NCBI GenBank assembly: GCA_003550945.1
Contig: PULL01000070.1
Coordinates: 1-12,804, forward strand
DNA: 12,804 nt
Source: Thioalkalivibrio sp.
GTDB lineage: Bacteria > Pseudomonadota > Gammaproteobacteria > Ectothiorhodospirales > Ectothiorhodospiraceae
Direction: 5' to 3'
Shown here one piece after another: positions 1 through 5,641 of this stretch (position 1 is the stretch's first letter; every line of letters starts with the position of its first letter). A program made the position numbers and the translations under genes. The notes under the pieces are model-generated. The model made no database searches and was not told where the DNA came from. It saw only the letters and a list, made by a program, of their open reading frames with translations.

Positions 1-372
1 CCGATGGGACGCGGCGGTGGCCGGCTGATGCTGGGCGAGGAGCGGGTGGTGCTGGTCACCCGTGACGGTGAACGCTACGAAGCCTCCGACCCGGACAGCC
101 TGATGGCATTGATCACGGGACGCGCGATCCCGGTCTCCGGGCTCGAGTACTGGGTGAGGGGCATCGCGCGGCCGGGGGTGGGTTTCGACCTGCGTGCGGA
201 CGTCGACGGCCAGCCTGTCCGGTTGATCCAGGACGGGTGGGAGATCGTGTACGGCGCCTTCGAGGACGCGGGTGTCGCCAATATGCCCACCGCGCTGAAT
301 CTGCGCCGCGAGGACATGCAGCTGCGGCTGCTGATCCAGCGCTGGCAGTTGGGGCCGGCGCCGTTGTCGTGA
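1..372 (+). CDS. lolB: Outer-membrane lipoprotein LolB, C-terminal part (5' end outside window)
   Basis: LolB is the outer-membrane receptor that takes lipoproteins from the periplasmic carrier LolA and inserts them into the inner leaflet of the outer membrane. The reading frame is open from base 1 to the TGA at 370-372, so only about the last 123 residues are present; the signal peptide, lipobox cysteine and N-terminal half lie upstream. The recognisable family segments are YEASDPDSLMALITGRAIPV followed by SGLEYWVRG, then a GWEIVYGAFED strand and the closing MPTALNLRREDMQLRLLIQRW strands of the beta barrel fold. Position next to ispE is the usual gammaproteobacterial arrangement and supports the call. 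The stop codon overlaps the GTG start of ispE (GTGA), suggesting translational coupling. An ATG at base 4 is inside the domain and is not a real start. Confidence 0.88.
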   Translation, partial: PMGRGGGRLMLGEERVVLVTRDGERYEASDPDSLMALITGRAIPVSGLEYWVRGIARPGVGFDLRADVDGQPVRLIQDGWEIVYGAFEDAGVANMPTALNLRREDMQLRLLIQRWQLGPAPLS

Positions 373-1238
373 GCATCGATTTCTCGATCCGGTTTCCGGC
401 GCCGGCGAAGATCAATCGCTTTCTCCACATCACGGGACGGCGTGCCGACGGGTACCACGAGCTGCAGACCGTGTTCCAGTTCGTGGATCTGCATGACTGG
501 CTGCGCTTCACTCCGTTGCCCCGGGGGCACTTCGAGCTCGATGCGGAGCCATCGCTGGTGAGCGACGACAACCTCTGCCTGCGTGCAGCGCGGCTGCTGG
601 ACGAGCACGCGGGATGCCGGTTCGGGGTCCGGATCGAATTGATCAAGAATATCCCCGTGGGCGGCGGGCTCGGGGGGGGCAGTTCCGACGCCGCGACCAC
701 GCTGGTGGCGCTGAATCACCTGTTCGGACTGGGCCTGCCGGTCGCGTCCCTCGCGGACCTGGGGCTGCGGCTCGGCGCCGACGTGCCGGTCTTCGTGCGG
801 GGGCGCGCGGCCTGGGCCGAGGGCGTCGGCGACCGATTGACTCCGGTGGAGCCGGACATGCCCTGGGTGTTGCTGATCGACCCCGGGGTTTCCGTGTCCA
901 CCGCCACCATGTTCGGCGCCGGCGAATTGACAAGGGACTGCCCCCCCGAGAGAATCACGAACTCGGACTACGGTTCGCTGCGCAATGTCTTCGAGCCGCT
1001 GGTGCGGCGCCGGTATCCATCTGTGGACGCGGCGCTCGGCTGGCTGGAGGCATCCGGAATCCCGGCCCGGCTCAGCGGTACCGGTGGCTGCCTGTTCGGC
1101 CTGTTCGCCGACGAGTCGGCCGCGCGCGCGGCGCAGCAGGCGCAGCCGCAGTCCTGGCGCAGTTGGGTTGGCCGCCTGCAGAACCGGTCGCCCCTGTGCG
1201 ATTGGCACGCCCGGCGTCAGGCCGAAGGCGCGCCGTAA
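369..1238 (+). CDS. ispE: 4-diphosphocytidyl-2-C-methyl-D-erythritol kinase (IspE)
   Basis: IspE phosphorylates CDP-methylerythritol with ATP in the MEP pathway that makes isopentenyl diphosphate; it is a cytosolic GHMP-family kinase. The 289-residue product is close to the usual 280-290. Near the N terminus PAPAKIN (Lys14) and DGYHELQT (His30) match the active-site regions. The glycine-rich ATP loop IPVGGGLGGGSSDAA spans residues 95-109, and LGADVPVF supplies the catalytic aspartate (Asp138). A late LSGTGGCLFGLF glycine motif is also typical. I chose the GTG at 369, which overlaps the lolB stop, because homology begins at FPAPAKIN; the frame stays open upstream to an ATG at 237, but that would run 44 codons into lolB. 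No strong Shine-Dalgarno is visible, consistent with coupling to lolB. A tRNA gene begins 16 nt after the stop. Confidence 0.95.
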   Translation: MSIDFSIRFPAPAKINRFLHITGRRADGYHELQTVFQFVDLHDWLRFTPLPRGHFELDAEPSLVSDDNLCLRAARLLDEHAGCRFGVRIELIKNIPVGGGLGGGSSDAATTLVALNHLFGLGLPVASLADLGLRLGADVPVFVRGRAAWAEGVGDRLTPVEPDMPWVLLIDPGVSVSTATMFGAGELTRDCPPERITNSDYGSLRNVFEPLVRRRYPSVDAALGWLEASGIPARLSGTGGCLFGLFADESAARAAQQAQPQSWRSWVGRLQNRSPLCDWHARRQAEGAP

Positions 1239-1254
1239 CGGAACAACCAGTCAC

Positions 1255-1329
1255 TGGGCCGTCGCCAAGCGGTAAGGCACCGGGTTTTGATCCCGGCATT
1301 CGCAGGTTCGAATCCTGCCGGCCCAGCCA
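1255..1329 (+). tRNA. tRNA-Gln (anticodon TTG), CCA encoded
   Basis: A complete cloverleaf of 75 nt can be folded by eye. The acceptor arms TGGGCCG and CGGCCCA pair perfectly, with the U1-A72 pair typical of bacterial tRNA-Gln. The D arm is GCC...GGC. The anticodon stem CCGGG/CCCGG encloses loop TTTTGAT with anticodon TTG at 1287-1289. The T arm GCAGG-TTCGAAT-CCTGC follows, then discriminator G and an encoded CCA. It reads Gln codons CAA (and CAG by wobble). It sits 16 nt after ispE with no room for its own full promoter, so it is probably transcribed with ispE. A tRNA-Gln between ispE and prs is a known arrangement in gammaproteobacteria. Its 3' end is the start of a 66-bp repeat. Confidence 0.97.
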
Positions 1330-1376
1330 TATCGAAGTCGTGGCGCGGGGATATTGCCGAGCGTCACGAAGTGGGG
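1311..1376 (+). repeat. 66-bp direct repeat, copy 1 (tRNA-Gln 3' end plus trailer)
   Basis: This copy starts in the T loop of tRNA-Gln (AATCCTGCC...), includes the 3' acceptor strand and CCA, and runs 47 nt beyond. It matches 1467-1532 at 65 of 66 positions; the one difference is G1356 versus A1512. Beyond the CCA it contains a 9-bp stem with one G·T pair, TCGTGGCGC (1338-1346) with GCGTCACGA (1361-1369), around a 14-nt loop. The single substitution falls in that loop. The repeat could be a simple duplication or the two ends of something inserted at the tRNA. Confidence 0.95.
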
Positions 1377-1404
1377 CCGGCAGGGTTCGAAGCTCAAGGT
1401 TCGA

Positions 1405-1464
1405 CTGCCCCGCAGGGGCAGAACGTCGCCGCAGGCGACGGCCCGAAGGGCGGCGCGCAGCGCC
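1405..1464 (+). repeat. Array of four adjacent C(GNA)G mini-hairpins
   Basis: Four perfect stem-loops stand head to tail: CTGCCCC-GCA-GGGGCAG (1405-1421), CGTCGCC-GCA-GGCGACG (1424-1440), GCCC-GAA-GGGC (1441-1451) and GGCGC-GCA-GCGCC (1452-1464). Gaps are 2, 0 and 0 nt. Stem sequences and lengths differ (7, 7, 4 and 5 bp), yet every loop is a GNA trinucleotide closed by a C-G pair, a loop class known to be unusually stable in DNA. No reading frame with coding character is visible here. Function unknown. Confidence 0.85.
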
Positions 1465-1466
1465 GT

Positions 1467-1532
1467 AATCCTGCCGGCCCAGCCATATCGAAGTCGTGGC
1501 GCGGGGATATTACCGAGCGTCACGAAGTGGGG
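1467..1532 (+). repeat. 66-bp direct repeat, copy 2 (contains tRNA-Gln 3' fragment)
   Basis: This is the second copy of the unit at 1311-1376, offset by exactly 156 bp. It repeats 19 nt of the tRNA (1467-1485: the T-stem 3' strand, the acceptor 3' strand, discriminator and CCA) but lacks the 5' part, so it cannot encode a tRNA. The 9-bp hairpin of the trailer is preserved at 1494-1502 with 1517-1525. The copies bracket 90 bp (1377-1466) that hold the hairpin array and two extra GGTTCGA heptamers (1384-1390 and 1398-1404), the same heptamer as the tRNA T loop. Confidence 0.95.
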
Positions 1533-1537
1533 ATCGG

Positions 1538-1560
1538 CGTGGGGGCGGTCCCCTGCCACG
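1538..1560 (+). other. Imperfect GC hairpin upstream of the prs promoter
   Basis: CGTGG (1538-1542) pairs with CCACG (1556-1560), and GGG (1543-1545) can pair with CCC (1551-1553) across a TG bulge. It lies after the tRNA repeat region and before the presumed prs promoter. It may help end read-through from ispE-tRNA, but there is no T-run, so it is not a standard intrinsic terminator. Confidence 0.35.
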
Positions 1561-1611
1561 GCCTTCACCCGTTCAATACGGCCCGAACAGCGGGTCGGTT
1601 TCGGCGCAGGG

Positions 1612-1640
1612 GTTACCTGCTGCCGCTCCCGCGCTAGAAT
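1612..1640 (+). promoter_or_regulatory. Candidate sigma-70 promoter for prs
   Basis: TAGAAT at 1635-1640 matches the -10 consensus at 5 of 6 positions. GTTACC at 1612-1617, 17 nt upstream, is a weak -35 (3 of 6). Transcription would start near 1647, giving a leader of about 60 nt that includes a CCGGCCC/GGGCCGG stem (1647-1653 with 1669-1675). Placement after the tRNA repeat region and before prs makes biological sense; the call rests on consensus only. Confidence 0.5.
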
Positions 1641-1706
1641 CCACGTCCGGCCCGGTCCGCTCCGGTTTGGGCCGGTTCCGACCCATGCATTCAGATCGGG
1701 GGTTTC

Positions 1707-2663
1707 GTGGCGAACCAAAGCCGAATGATGATCTTCACGGGCAACGCGAACCCGCAGCTCGCGCAACGGGTGGCCGAACATCTCGACCTGCGCATCGGCA
1801 AGGCCACCGTCGGGCGTTTCAGCGACGGCGAGGTCCAGGTCGAGATCCTGGAAAACGTGCGCGGACGGGACGTGTTCGTGATCCAGCCCACCGGTCGGCC
1901 GACCAACGACAACATCATGGAGTTGTTGATCATGGTGGACGCGCTGCGCCGGGCCTCTGCAGGTCGCATCACCACCGTGATCCCCTATTTCGGCTACGCG
2001 CGTCAGGACCGGCGGGTGCGTTCCGCGCGCGTGCCGATCTCGGCCAAGGTCGTGGCCAACATGATCGAGGCGGTGGGGGCGAACCGCGTGCTGACCATCG
2101 ACGTGCACGCCGATCAGGTACAGGGCTTCTTCAACGTGCCGGTGGACAACGTCTATGCCTCTCCGATCCTGCTGGGCGACATCTGGCGCCGCGAGGCCGG
2201 CGAAGTCACGGTGGTTTCGCCCGACGTCGGCGGCGTGGTGCGCGCCCGGGCGATTGCGAAGCGCCTCGATGACGCCGATCTCGCGATCATCGACAAGCGC
2301 CGGCCGCGGGCCAACGAGTCGCAGGTGATGCACATTATCGGCGACGTCGAAGACCAGTGCTGCGTGATCATCGACGACATGGTGGATACCGCCGGAACCC
2401 TTTGCCAGGCGGCGCGTGCGCTGAAGGAGCACGGTGCGAAGAAGGTTTACGCCTACGCGACGCACGCCGTGCTTTCCGGGCCCGCTGTTGCTAACATAGA
2501 GGGTTCGATGCTTGATGAACTGGTGGTCACCGACACCTTGCCGCTGCAGCCCAACGCCCAGGCCTGCGGCCGCATCCGCCAGCTGTCCGTGGCGGAAATG
2601 CTCGCGGAGACCATTCGCCGCATCAACACCGAGGAATCGGTCAGCTCGCTGTTCGTCGACTGA
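1707..2663 (+). CDS. prs: Ribose-phosphate pyrophosphokinase (PRPP synthetase)
   Basis: Prs transfers pyrophosphate from ATP to ribose-5-phosphate, making PRPP for purine, pyrimidine, histidine, tryptophan and NAD synthesis; it is a cytosolic multimeric enzyme. The 318-residue product is normal length for class I Prs. Conserved stretches include GRFSDGEVQVEI, ENVRGRDVFVIQ, PYFGYARQDRR and the catalytic-histidine region TIDVHADQVQGFF (His134). VVSPDVGGVVRARA, IDKRRPRANESQVMHIIGDV and the PRPP-binding loop IIDDMVDTAGTL (residues 221-232) follow. I chose the GTG at 1707 because GGGGG (1698-1702) stands 4 nt before it; the ATGs at 1725 and 1728 lack an upstream Shine-Dalgarno. Homology to the family begins just after, at MMIFTGNANPQLAQRV. 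It is likely transcribed from the promoter at 1612-1640 and is followed 102 bp later by rplY. Confidence 0.97.
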   Translation: MANQSRMMIFTGNANPQLAQRVAEHLDLRIGKATVGRFSDGEVQVEILENVRGRDVFVIQPTGRPTNDNIMELLIMVDALRRASAGRITTVIPYFGYARQDRRVRSARVPISAKVVANMIEAVGANRVLTIDVHADQVQGFFNVPVDNVYASPILLGDIWRREAGEVTVVSPDVGGVVRARAIAKRLDDADLAIIDKRRPRANESQVMHIIGDVEDQCCVIIDDMVDTAGTLCQAARALKEHGAKKVYAYATHAVLSGPAVANIEGSMLDELVVTDTLPLQPNAQACGRIRQLSVAEMLAETIRRINTEESVSSLFVD

Positions 2664-2715
2664 CCTCGTACCTGCTGCCCATCCGGGCGGCATCGAAGGG
2701 CCCCGGCCCCTGCTG

Positions 2716-2743
2716 GCGCCTCATCTGGTCGCGGATGAGGCGC
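2716..2743 (+). terminator. Strong hairpin just before rplY: terminator or attenuator
   Basis: GCGCCTCATC (2716-2725) and GATGAGGCGC (2734-2743) form a perfect 10-bp stem with an 8-nt loop, followed by the T-rich ATTCATTTT (2744-2752). The shape fits an intrinsic terminator for prs, although the T-tract is interrupted. It ends directly against the rplY ribosome-binding site (GGAG at 2753-2756), so it could equally be an attenuator controlling rplY. Confidence 0.6.
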
Positions 2744-2765
2744 ATTCATTTTGGAGAGAACGACC

Positions 2766-3410
2766 ATGAGTCTGGATTTTGTCATTGAAGCCGAACCGCG
2801 CGTGGATCAGGGATCGGGTGCGAGCCGCCGCCTGCGTCGCGCGGGCAAACTGCCCGGCATCCTGTACGGGGGGCACAAGGACCCCGTGGCGATCACGGTG
2901 GATCACAACGCCATCCTGCTGAACCTGAAGCACGAAGCCTTCTACTCCCACATCCTGACGGTGAACCTGGATGGCAATTCGGAGCGGGCGATCCTGCGGG
3001 ATCTGCAGCGGCACCCCTTCAAGCCCACGCTGGTCCACATCGATCTGCAGCGGGTGAGCGCCGACGAGGCGATCCGGGTGCACGTGCCGGTGCACCTCGT
3101 GAACGAGGAGATGTGCAAAGGGGTGAAGACCGGAGGCGGAATGATCAACCGGCAGCTGAACGAAGTCGAGGTCGAATGCCTGCCGGGGGATCTCCCCGAG
3201 GCGATCGAAGTGGACGTGGCGCAACTCGGCGTCGGCGAGTCGGTCCACCTCTCCGAACTCGTGCTGCCTGCTGGCGTGACCGTCGTGGCGCTGGCCCATG
3301 AAGGCCACGATTCCGCGGTGGTCAGCGTGCTGCTGCCGCGTGGCGAGAGGGAGGAAGAGGAAGAGGAAGGAGGCGAGCCGGGCTCCGAGGGCCTCGGGCT
3401 CGGAAGCTGA
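2766..3410 (+). CDS. rplY: 50S ribosomal protein L25, long CTC/TL5 type
   Basis: L25 binds 5S rRNA in the large ribosomal subunit. The product is 214 residues, the two-domain CTC/TL5 form rather than the 94-residue E. coli form. The N-terminal L25 domain (about residues 1-95) shows SRRLRRAGKLPGILYGGH, the HEAFYSHIL segment and LRDLQRHPFKPTLVHIDLQRV. The C-terminal beta domain (about 96-190) shows VHLVNEEMCKGVKTGGGMIN, VECLPGDLPEAIEVDV and GVGESVHLSEL. The tail ends in a Glu-rich run (EREEEEEEGGE) and a Gly/Ser end, common in long L25 proteins. The ATG at 2766 is preceded by GGAGAGAA (2753-2760), which fixes the start; a TTG at 2751 overlaps that Shine-Dalgarno and is rejected. A strong hairpin sits directly upstream, and pth follows after 31 nt. 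Confidence 0.95.
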   Translation: MSLDFVIEAEPRVDQGSGASRRLRRAGKLPGILYGGHKDPVAITVDHNAILLNLKHEAFYSHILTVNLDGNSERAILRDLQRHPFKPTLVHIDLQRVSADEAIRVHVPVHLVNEEMCKGVKTGGGMINRQLNEVEVECLPGDLPEAIEVDVAQLGVGESVHLSELVLPAGVTVVALAHEGHDSAVVSVLLPRGEREEEEEEGGEPGSEGLGLGS

Positions 3411-3418
3411 CCCACCGA

Positions 3419-3440
3419 TCTTCGCGGCCTTCTGCGAAGA
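3419..3440 (+). promoter_or_regulatory. Hairpin holding the pth ribosome-binding region
   Basis: TCTTCGC (3419-3425) and GCGAAGA (3434-3440) form a perfect 7-bp stem with an 8-nt loop. The 3' arm contains the only purine-rich stretch (GAAGA) before the pth ATG at 3442, so the stem would hide the ribosome-binding region. This suggests structure-dependent initiation or coupling to translation of rplY, whose stop is at 3408-3410. It lacks a T-run and is not a terminator. Confidence 0.45.
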
Positions 3441-3441
3441 C

Positions 3442-4038
3442 ATGCCGATACGCCTGATTGTCGGGCTCGGTAACCCAGGCCCGCGTTATGCCGACACCCG
3501 ACATAACGCGGGCTTCTGGTTTGTGGACCGGCTCGCGGCCGATCGGGGCAGCCTGTTCCGTGCGGAATCCCGTTTCGAAGGCGAGGTCGCGCGCTTCGCT
3601 GTCGGCGCGCAAACCTGTCTGTTGCAGAAGCCGCTGACCTTCATGAACAAGAGCGGCAACGCGGTGCAGAAGCTTGCAGCGTTTCATCGCATCCCGGCAT
3701 CCGAGATCCTGGTCGTTCACGACGATCTCGATCTGCCGGTTGGAACCGCGCGCCTGAAGGTCGGTGGCGGTCACGGCGGCCACAATGGGCTGCGCGACCT
3801 GCACCGCCATCTCGGCGCGGATTACGCGCGCCTGCGCATCGGCATCGGGCACCCCGGCGTGCGTGAGGCGGTGATTGGCTTTGTGCTCGAGCGCCCCAGC
3901 CGCGACGAAGAACAGGCGATGCGCAACGCGATCGAGGCGTCGCTGGAATTGGTGGACGACCTGGTCGCCGGCCACTGGGACCGGGCCGTGCGCCTGCTGC
4001 ACACCCCGGCAAAACCGGATCGGGAGAGCGAAGCATGA
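3442..4038 (+). CDS. pth: Peptidyl-tRNA hydrolase (Pth)
   Basis: Pth cleaves the ester bond of peptidyl-tRNAs that drop off ribosomes, recycling tRNA; it is an essential cytosolic enzyme in E. coli. The 198-residue product is close to the 194 of E. coli. Family motifs and the expected active-site residues are present: VGLGNPGPRY (Asn11), DTRHNAGF with the catalytic His21, KPLTFMNKSG (Met68, Asn69), VVHDDLDLP (Asp94) and GGGHGGHNGLRD (Asn115). A late RLRIGIGHPG motif completes the fold. The frame is open upstream into rplY (to 3298), but homology starts at MPIRLIVGLGNPGP, so ATG 3442 is the start. Its ribosome-binding region is weak (GAAGA) and lies in a hairpin. The TGA stop overlaps the ychF ATG by 4 nt, indicating coupling. 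Confidence 0.97.
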   Translation: MPIRLIVGLGNPGPRYADTRHNAGFWFVDRLAADRGSLFRAESRFEGEVARFAVGAQTCLLQKPLTFMNKSGNAVQKLAAFHRIPASEILVVHDDLDLPVGTARLKVGGGHGGHNGLRDLHRHLGADYARLRIGIGHPGVREAVIGFVLERPSRDEEQAMRNAIEASLELVDDLVAGHWDRAVRLLHTPAKPDRESEA

Positions 4039-5126
4039 GTCTGAAGTGCGGAATCGTCGGCCTGCCCAACGTGGGCAAGTCCACCCTTTTCAACGCGCTG
4101 ACGCAGGCTGCGATTGCGGCAGAGAACTACCCGTTCTGCACCATCGACCCGAATGTGGGTGTGGTGGAAGTGCCCGATCCAAGGCTGGACGCGCTGGCGG
4201 CCATCGCGAAACCGCAGCGTGTGCTGCCGACCACGGTGGAATTCGTCGACATCGCCGGTCTGGTCGCGGGGGCGGCCAAGGGTGAGGGCCTGGGCAACCA
4301 GTTTCTCGCCCACATCCGCGAGACCGACGCGATCGCGCAGGTCGTGCGCTGTTTCGAGGACGACGACGTGGTTCACGTCTCCGGCCGGGTGGACCCGTTG
4401 TCGGATATCGAGACCATCGGCACCGAGTTGGCCCTGGCCGATCTGGAGACGGTGTCCCGCGCGATCACCCGCCTGACACGGGCGGCGAAGTCGCAGGACA
4501 AAGAGGCGGTTGCGCGGCTGGAGATCGCCGAACGCGTTGCAGCGGCGCTGGACAAGGGTACCCCCGTGCGGGCCCAGGCGCTCTCCGCCGAGGCGCTCGA
4601 TCTGCTGAGCGACCTGCACCTGCTGACGGCGAAGCCGTTGATGTACATCGCGAATGTCGCCGAGAACGGCTTCACCGACAATCCGCTGCTCGCGCAGGTT
4701 GAAGCGCACGCTTCGCAGGAGGGCGCGGAGGTGGTGCCTGTCTGCGCGGCGCTCGAGTCGGAGATCGCACAGCTCGATGCCGCTGAGCGCGCCGAGTTTC
4801 TGGCCGAACTGGGGCTCTCGGAACCGGGCCTGGACCGGGTCGTGCGCGGCACGTACCGCTTGCTGAACCTGCAGACGTTCTTCACCGCGGGTCCGAAAGA
4901 GGTGCGCGCGTGGACCGTGCGCAAGGGGGCGACGGCGCCGAGAGCGGCGGGCGTGATTCACACGGACTTCCAGAAGGGGTTCATACGCGCCGAAGTGATC
5001 GCATTCGATGATTTCGTTGCCTGTGGCGGCGAGCAGGGTGCGAAGGACGCGGGGAAATGGCGCCTGGAAGGCAAGGAATACGTCATGCATGAAGGGGACG
5101 TTGTACATTTCCGCTTCAACGTCTGA
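4035..5126 (+). CDS. ychF: Ribosome-binding Obg-family ATPase YchF
   Basis: YchF (OLA1 subfamily) is a P-loop NTPase of the Obg group that prefers ATP over GTP and associates with ribosomes; roles in translation and the oxidative stress response have been described. The 363 residues match the E. coli length. The P-loop GLPNVGKST is at residues 9-17, VDIAGLV (G3) at 71-77, and the G4-position motif is NVAE (207-210) instead of NKxD, the hallmark of ATP preference in this subfamily. A helical insertion follows the G3 motif, and a C-terminal TGS domain covers about 280-363, with the typical FFTAGPKEVRAWTV, HTDFQKGFIRAEV and the closing KEYVMHEGDVVHFRFNV. The ATG overlaps the pth stop (ATGA), and GGGAG (4022-4026) supplies a Shine-Dalgarno 8 nt upstream. 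The pth-ychF pairing is standard in proteobacteria. Confidence 0.97.
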   Translation: MSLKCGIVGLPNVGKSTLFNALTQAAIAAENYPFCTIDPNVGVVEVPDPRLDALAAIAKPQRVLPTTVEFVDIAGLVAGAAKGEGLGNQFLAHIRETDAIAQVVRCFEDDDVVHVSGRVDPLSDIETIGTELALADLETVSRAITRLTRAAKSQDKEAVARLEIAERVAAALDKGTPVRAQALSAEALDLLSDLHLLTAKPLMYIANVAENGFTDNPLLAQVEAHASQEGAEVVPVCAALESEIAQLDAAERAEFLAELGLSEPGLDRVVRGTYRLLNLQTFFTAGPKEVRAWTVRKGATAPRAAGVIHTDFQKGFIRAEVIAFDDFVACGGEQGAKDAGKWRLEGKEYVMHEGDVVHFRFNV

Positions 5127-5239
5127 TGCTTCGGCGCGGGCGGGCGGACCCCAGGTATCGGAGCGCGGGTCGATTGGTCCGCGTCCGGTGCGGCGGGCAC
5201 GATCGCTCCGTCAGCCGGGCGGGTAGCGCCAGATCTTCC

Positions 5240-5258
5240 GGTGACCTGCCGGGTCACC
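5240..5258 (+). other. Stem-loop in the ychF-grxD intergenic region
   Basis: GGTGACC (5240-5246) and GGTCACC (5252-5258) form a perfect 7-bp stem around a 5-nt loop, 36 nt before the grxD start. No T-run follows, so an intrinsic terminator is unlikely. It may be a leader structure of grxD or an operator-like dyad. The rest of the 168-bp gap shows no convincing promoter by eye. Confidence 0.4.
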
Positions 5259-5294
5259 CCAACCCAGATCATTTCGAGTCGTCAGGAGGCTCCC

Positions 5295-5618
5295 ATGGAT
5301 GTCATGGATCGAATTCGTCAGCAAGTGGAAGAAAATCCCGTCGTGATCTTCATGAAGGGGACCCCGCAGTTCCCGATGTGCGGTTTTTCCAGCCGCGCCG
5401 CCGAGGCGCTGAAGCGCTGCGAGCGCGAGTTCGCCTACGTGAATGTGCTGGCCGATGCGGAGGTGTTTCAGAACCTGCCGCGTTTCGCGGACTGGCCCAC
5501 CTTCCCGCAGATCTACATTGACGGCGAACTGGTCGGCGGCTGCGACATCACGCTGGAGATGTTCGAAAACGGCGAGCTGAAGAAGTTGGTCGACGAGGCG
5601 CACGCGAAGCGCGCCTGA
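5295..5618 (+). CDS. grxD: Monothiol glutaredoxin, CGFS type (GrxD/Grx4)
   Basis: CGFS glutaredoxins bind a [2Fe-2S] cluster with glutathione, usually as dimers or with BolA proteins, and pass clusters to apo-proteins in the cytosol; they are poor oxidoreductases. The product is 107 residues, a normal single-domain length. The active site FPMCGFS has its only expected catalytic cysteine at Cys29. Upstream PVVIFMKGTP provides the conserved lysine and TP before the site. Glutathione and cis-proline contacts are seen in WPTFPQIYIDGELVGGCDI, and a terminal helix region is GELKKLVDEA. The start at 5295 is fixed by a perfect AGGAGG (5284-5289) 5 nt upstream; the open frame back to 5241 is not coding-like. 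The gene stands alone, convergent with rnt, with a long palindrome between them. Confidence 0.96.
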   Translation: MDVMDRIRQQVEENPVVIFMKGTPQFPMCGFSSRAAEALKRCEREFAYVNVLADAEVFQNLPRFADWPTFPQIYIDGELVGGCDITLEMFENGELKKLVDEAHAKRA

Positions 5619-5641
5619 CCCACCGTTGACGTGAAAGACTG

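Noticed and set aside
237..368. Upstream extension of ispE to an ATG at 237
   Set aside because: It overlaps lolB in another frame; IspE homology starts after the GTG at 369, which overlaps the lolB stop in the usual coupled way.
1467..1485. Second tRNA-Gln gene in repeat copy 2
   Set aside because: Only the last 19 nt of the tRNA are present, with no anticodon or 5' half nearby.
1311..1532. Possible CRISPR or tandem array at the repeats after tRNA-Gln
   Set aside because: Only two copies, 66 bp long, including tRNA sequence, with a structured 90-bp interval; no cas genes in the window.
2389..2400. Prs PRPP loop with DTAGT instead of DTGGT as an odd variant
   Set aside because: DTAGT is also common in bacterial PRPP synthetases, so it is normal variation.
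1251..2693. Long minus-strand open frame (480 codons) across tRNA-Gln, the repeats and prs
   Set aside because: It is antisense to prs and runs through the tRNA; its N-terminal part mirrors prs codon structure and its C-terminal part is translated tRNA and repeat DNA. Shadow frames are expected at this GC content.
3298..3441. Upstream extension of pth into rplY
   Set aside because: The extra residues are an out-of-frame reading of the Glu-rich tail of L25; family homology begins at the ATG at 3442.
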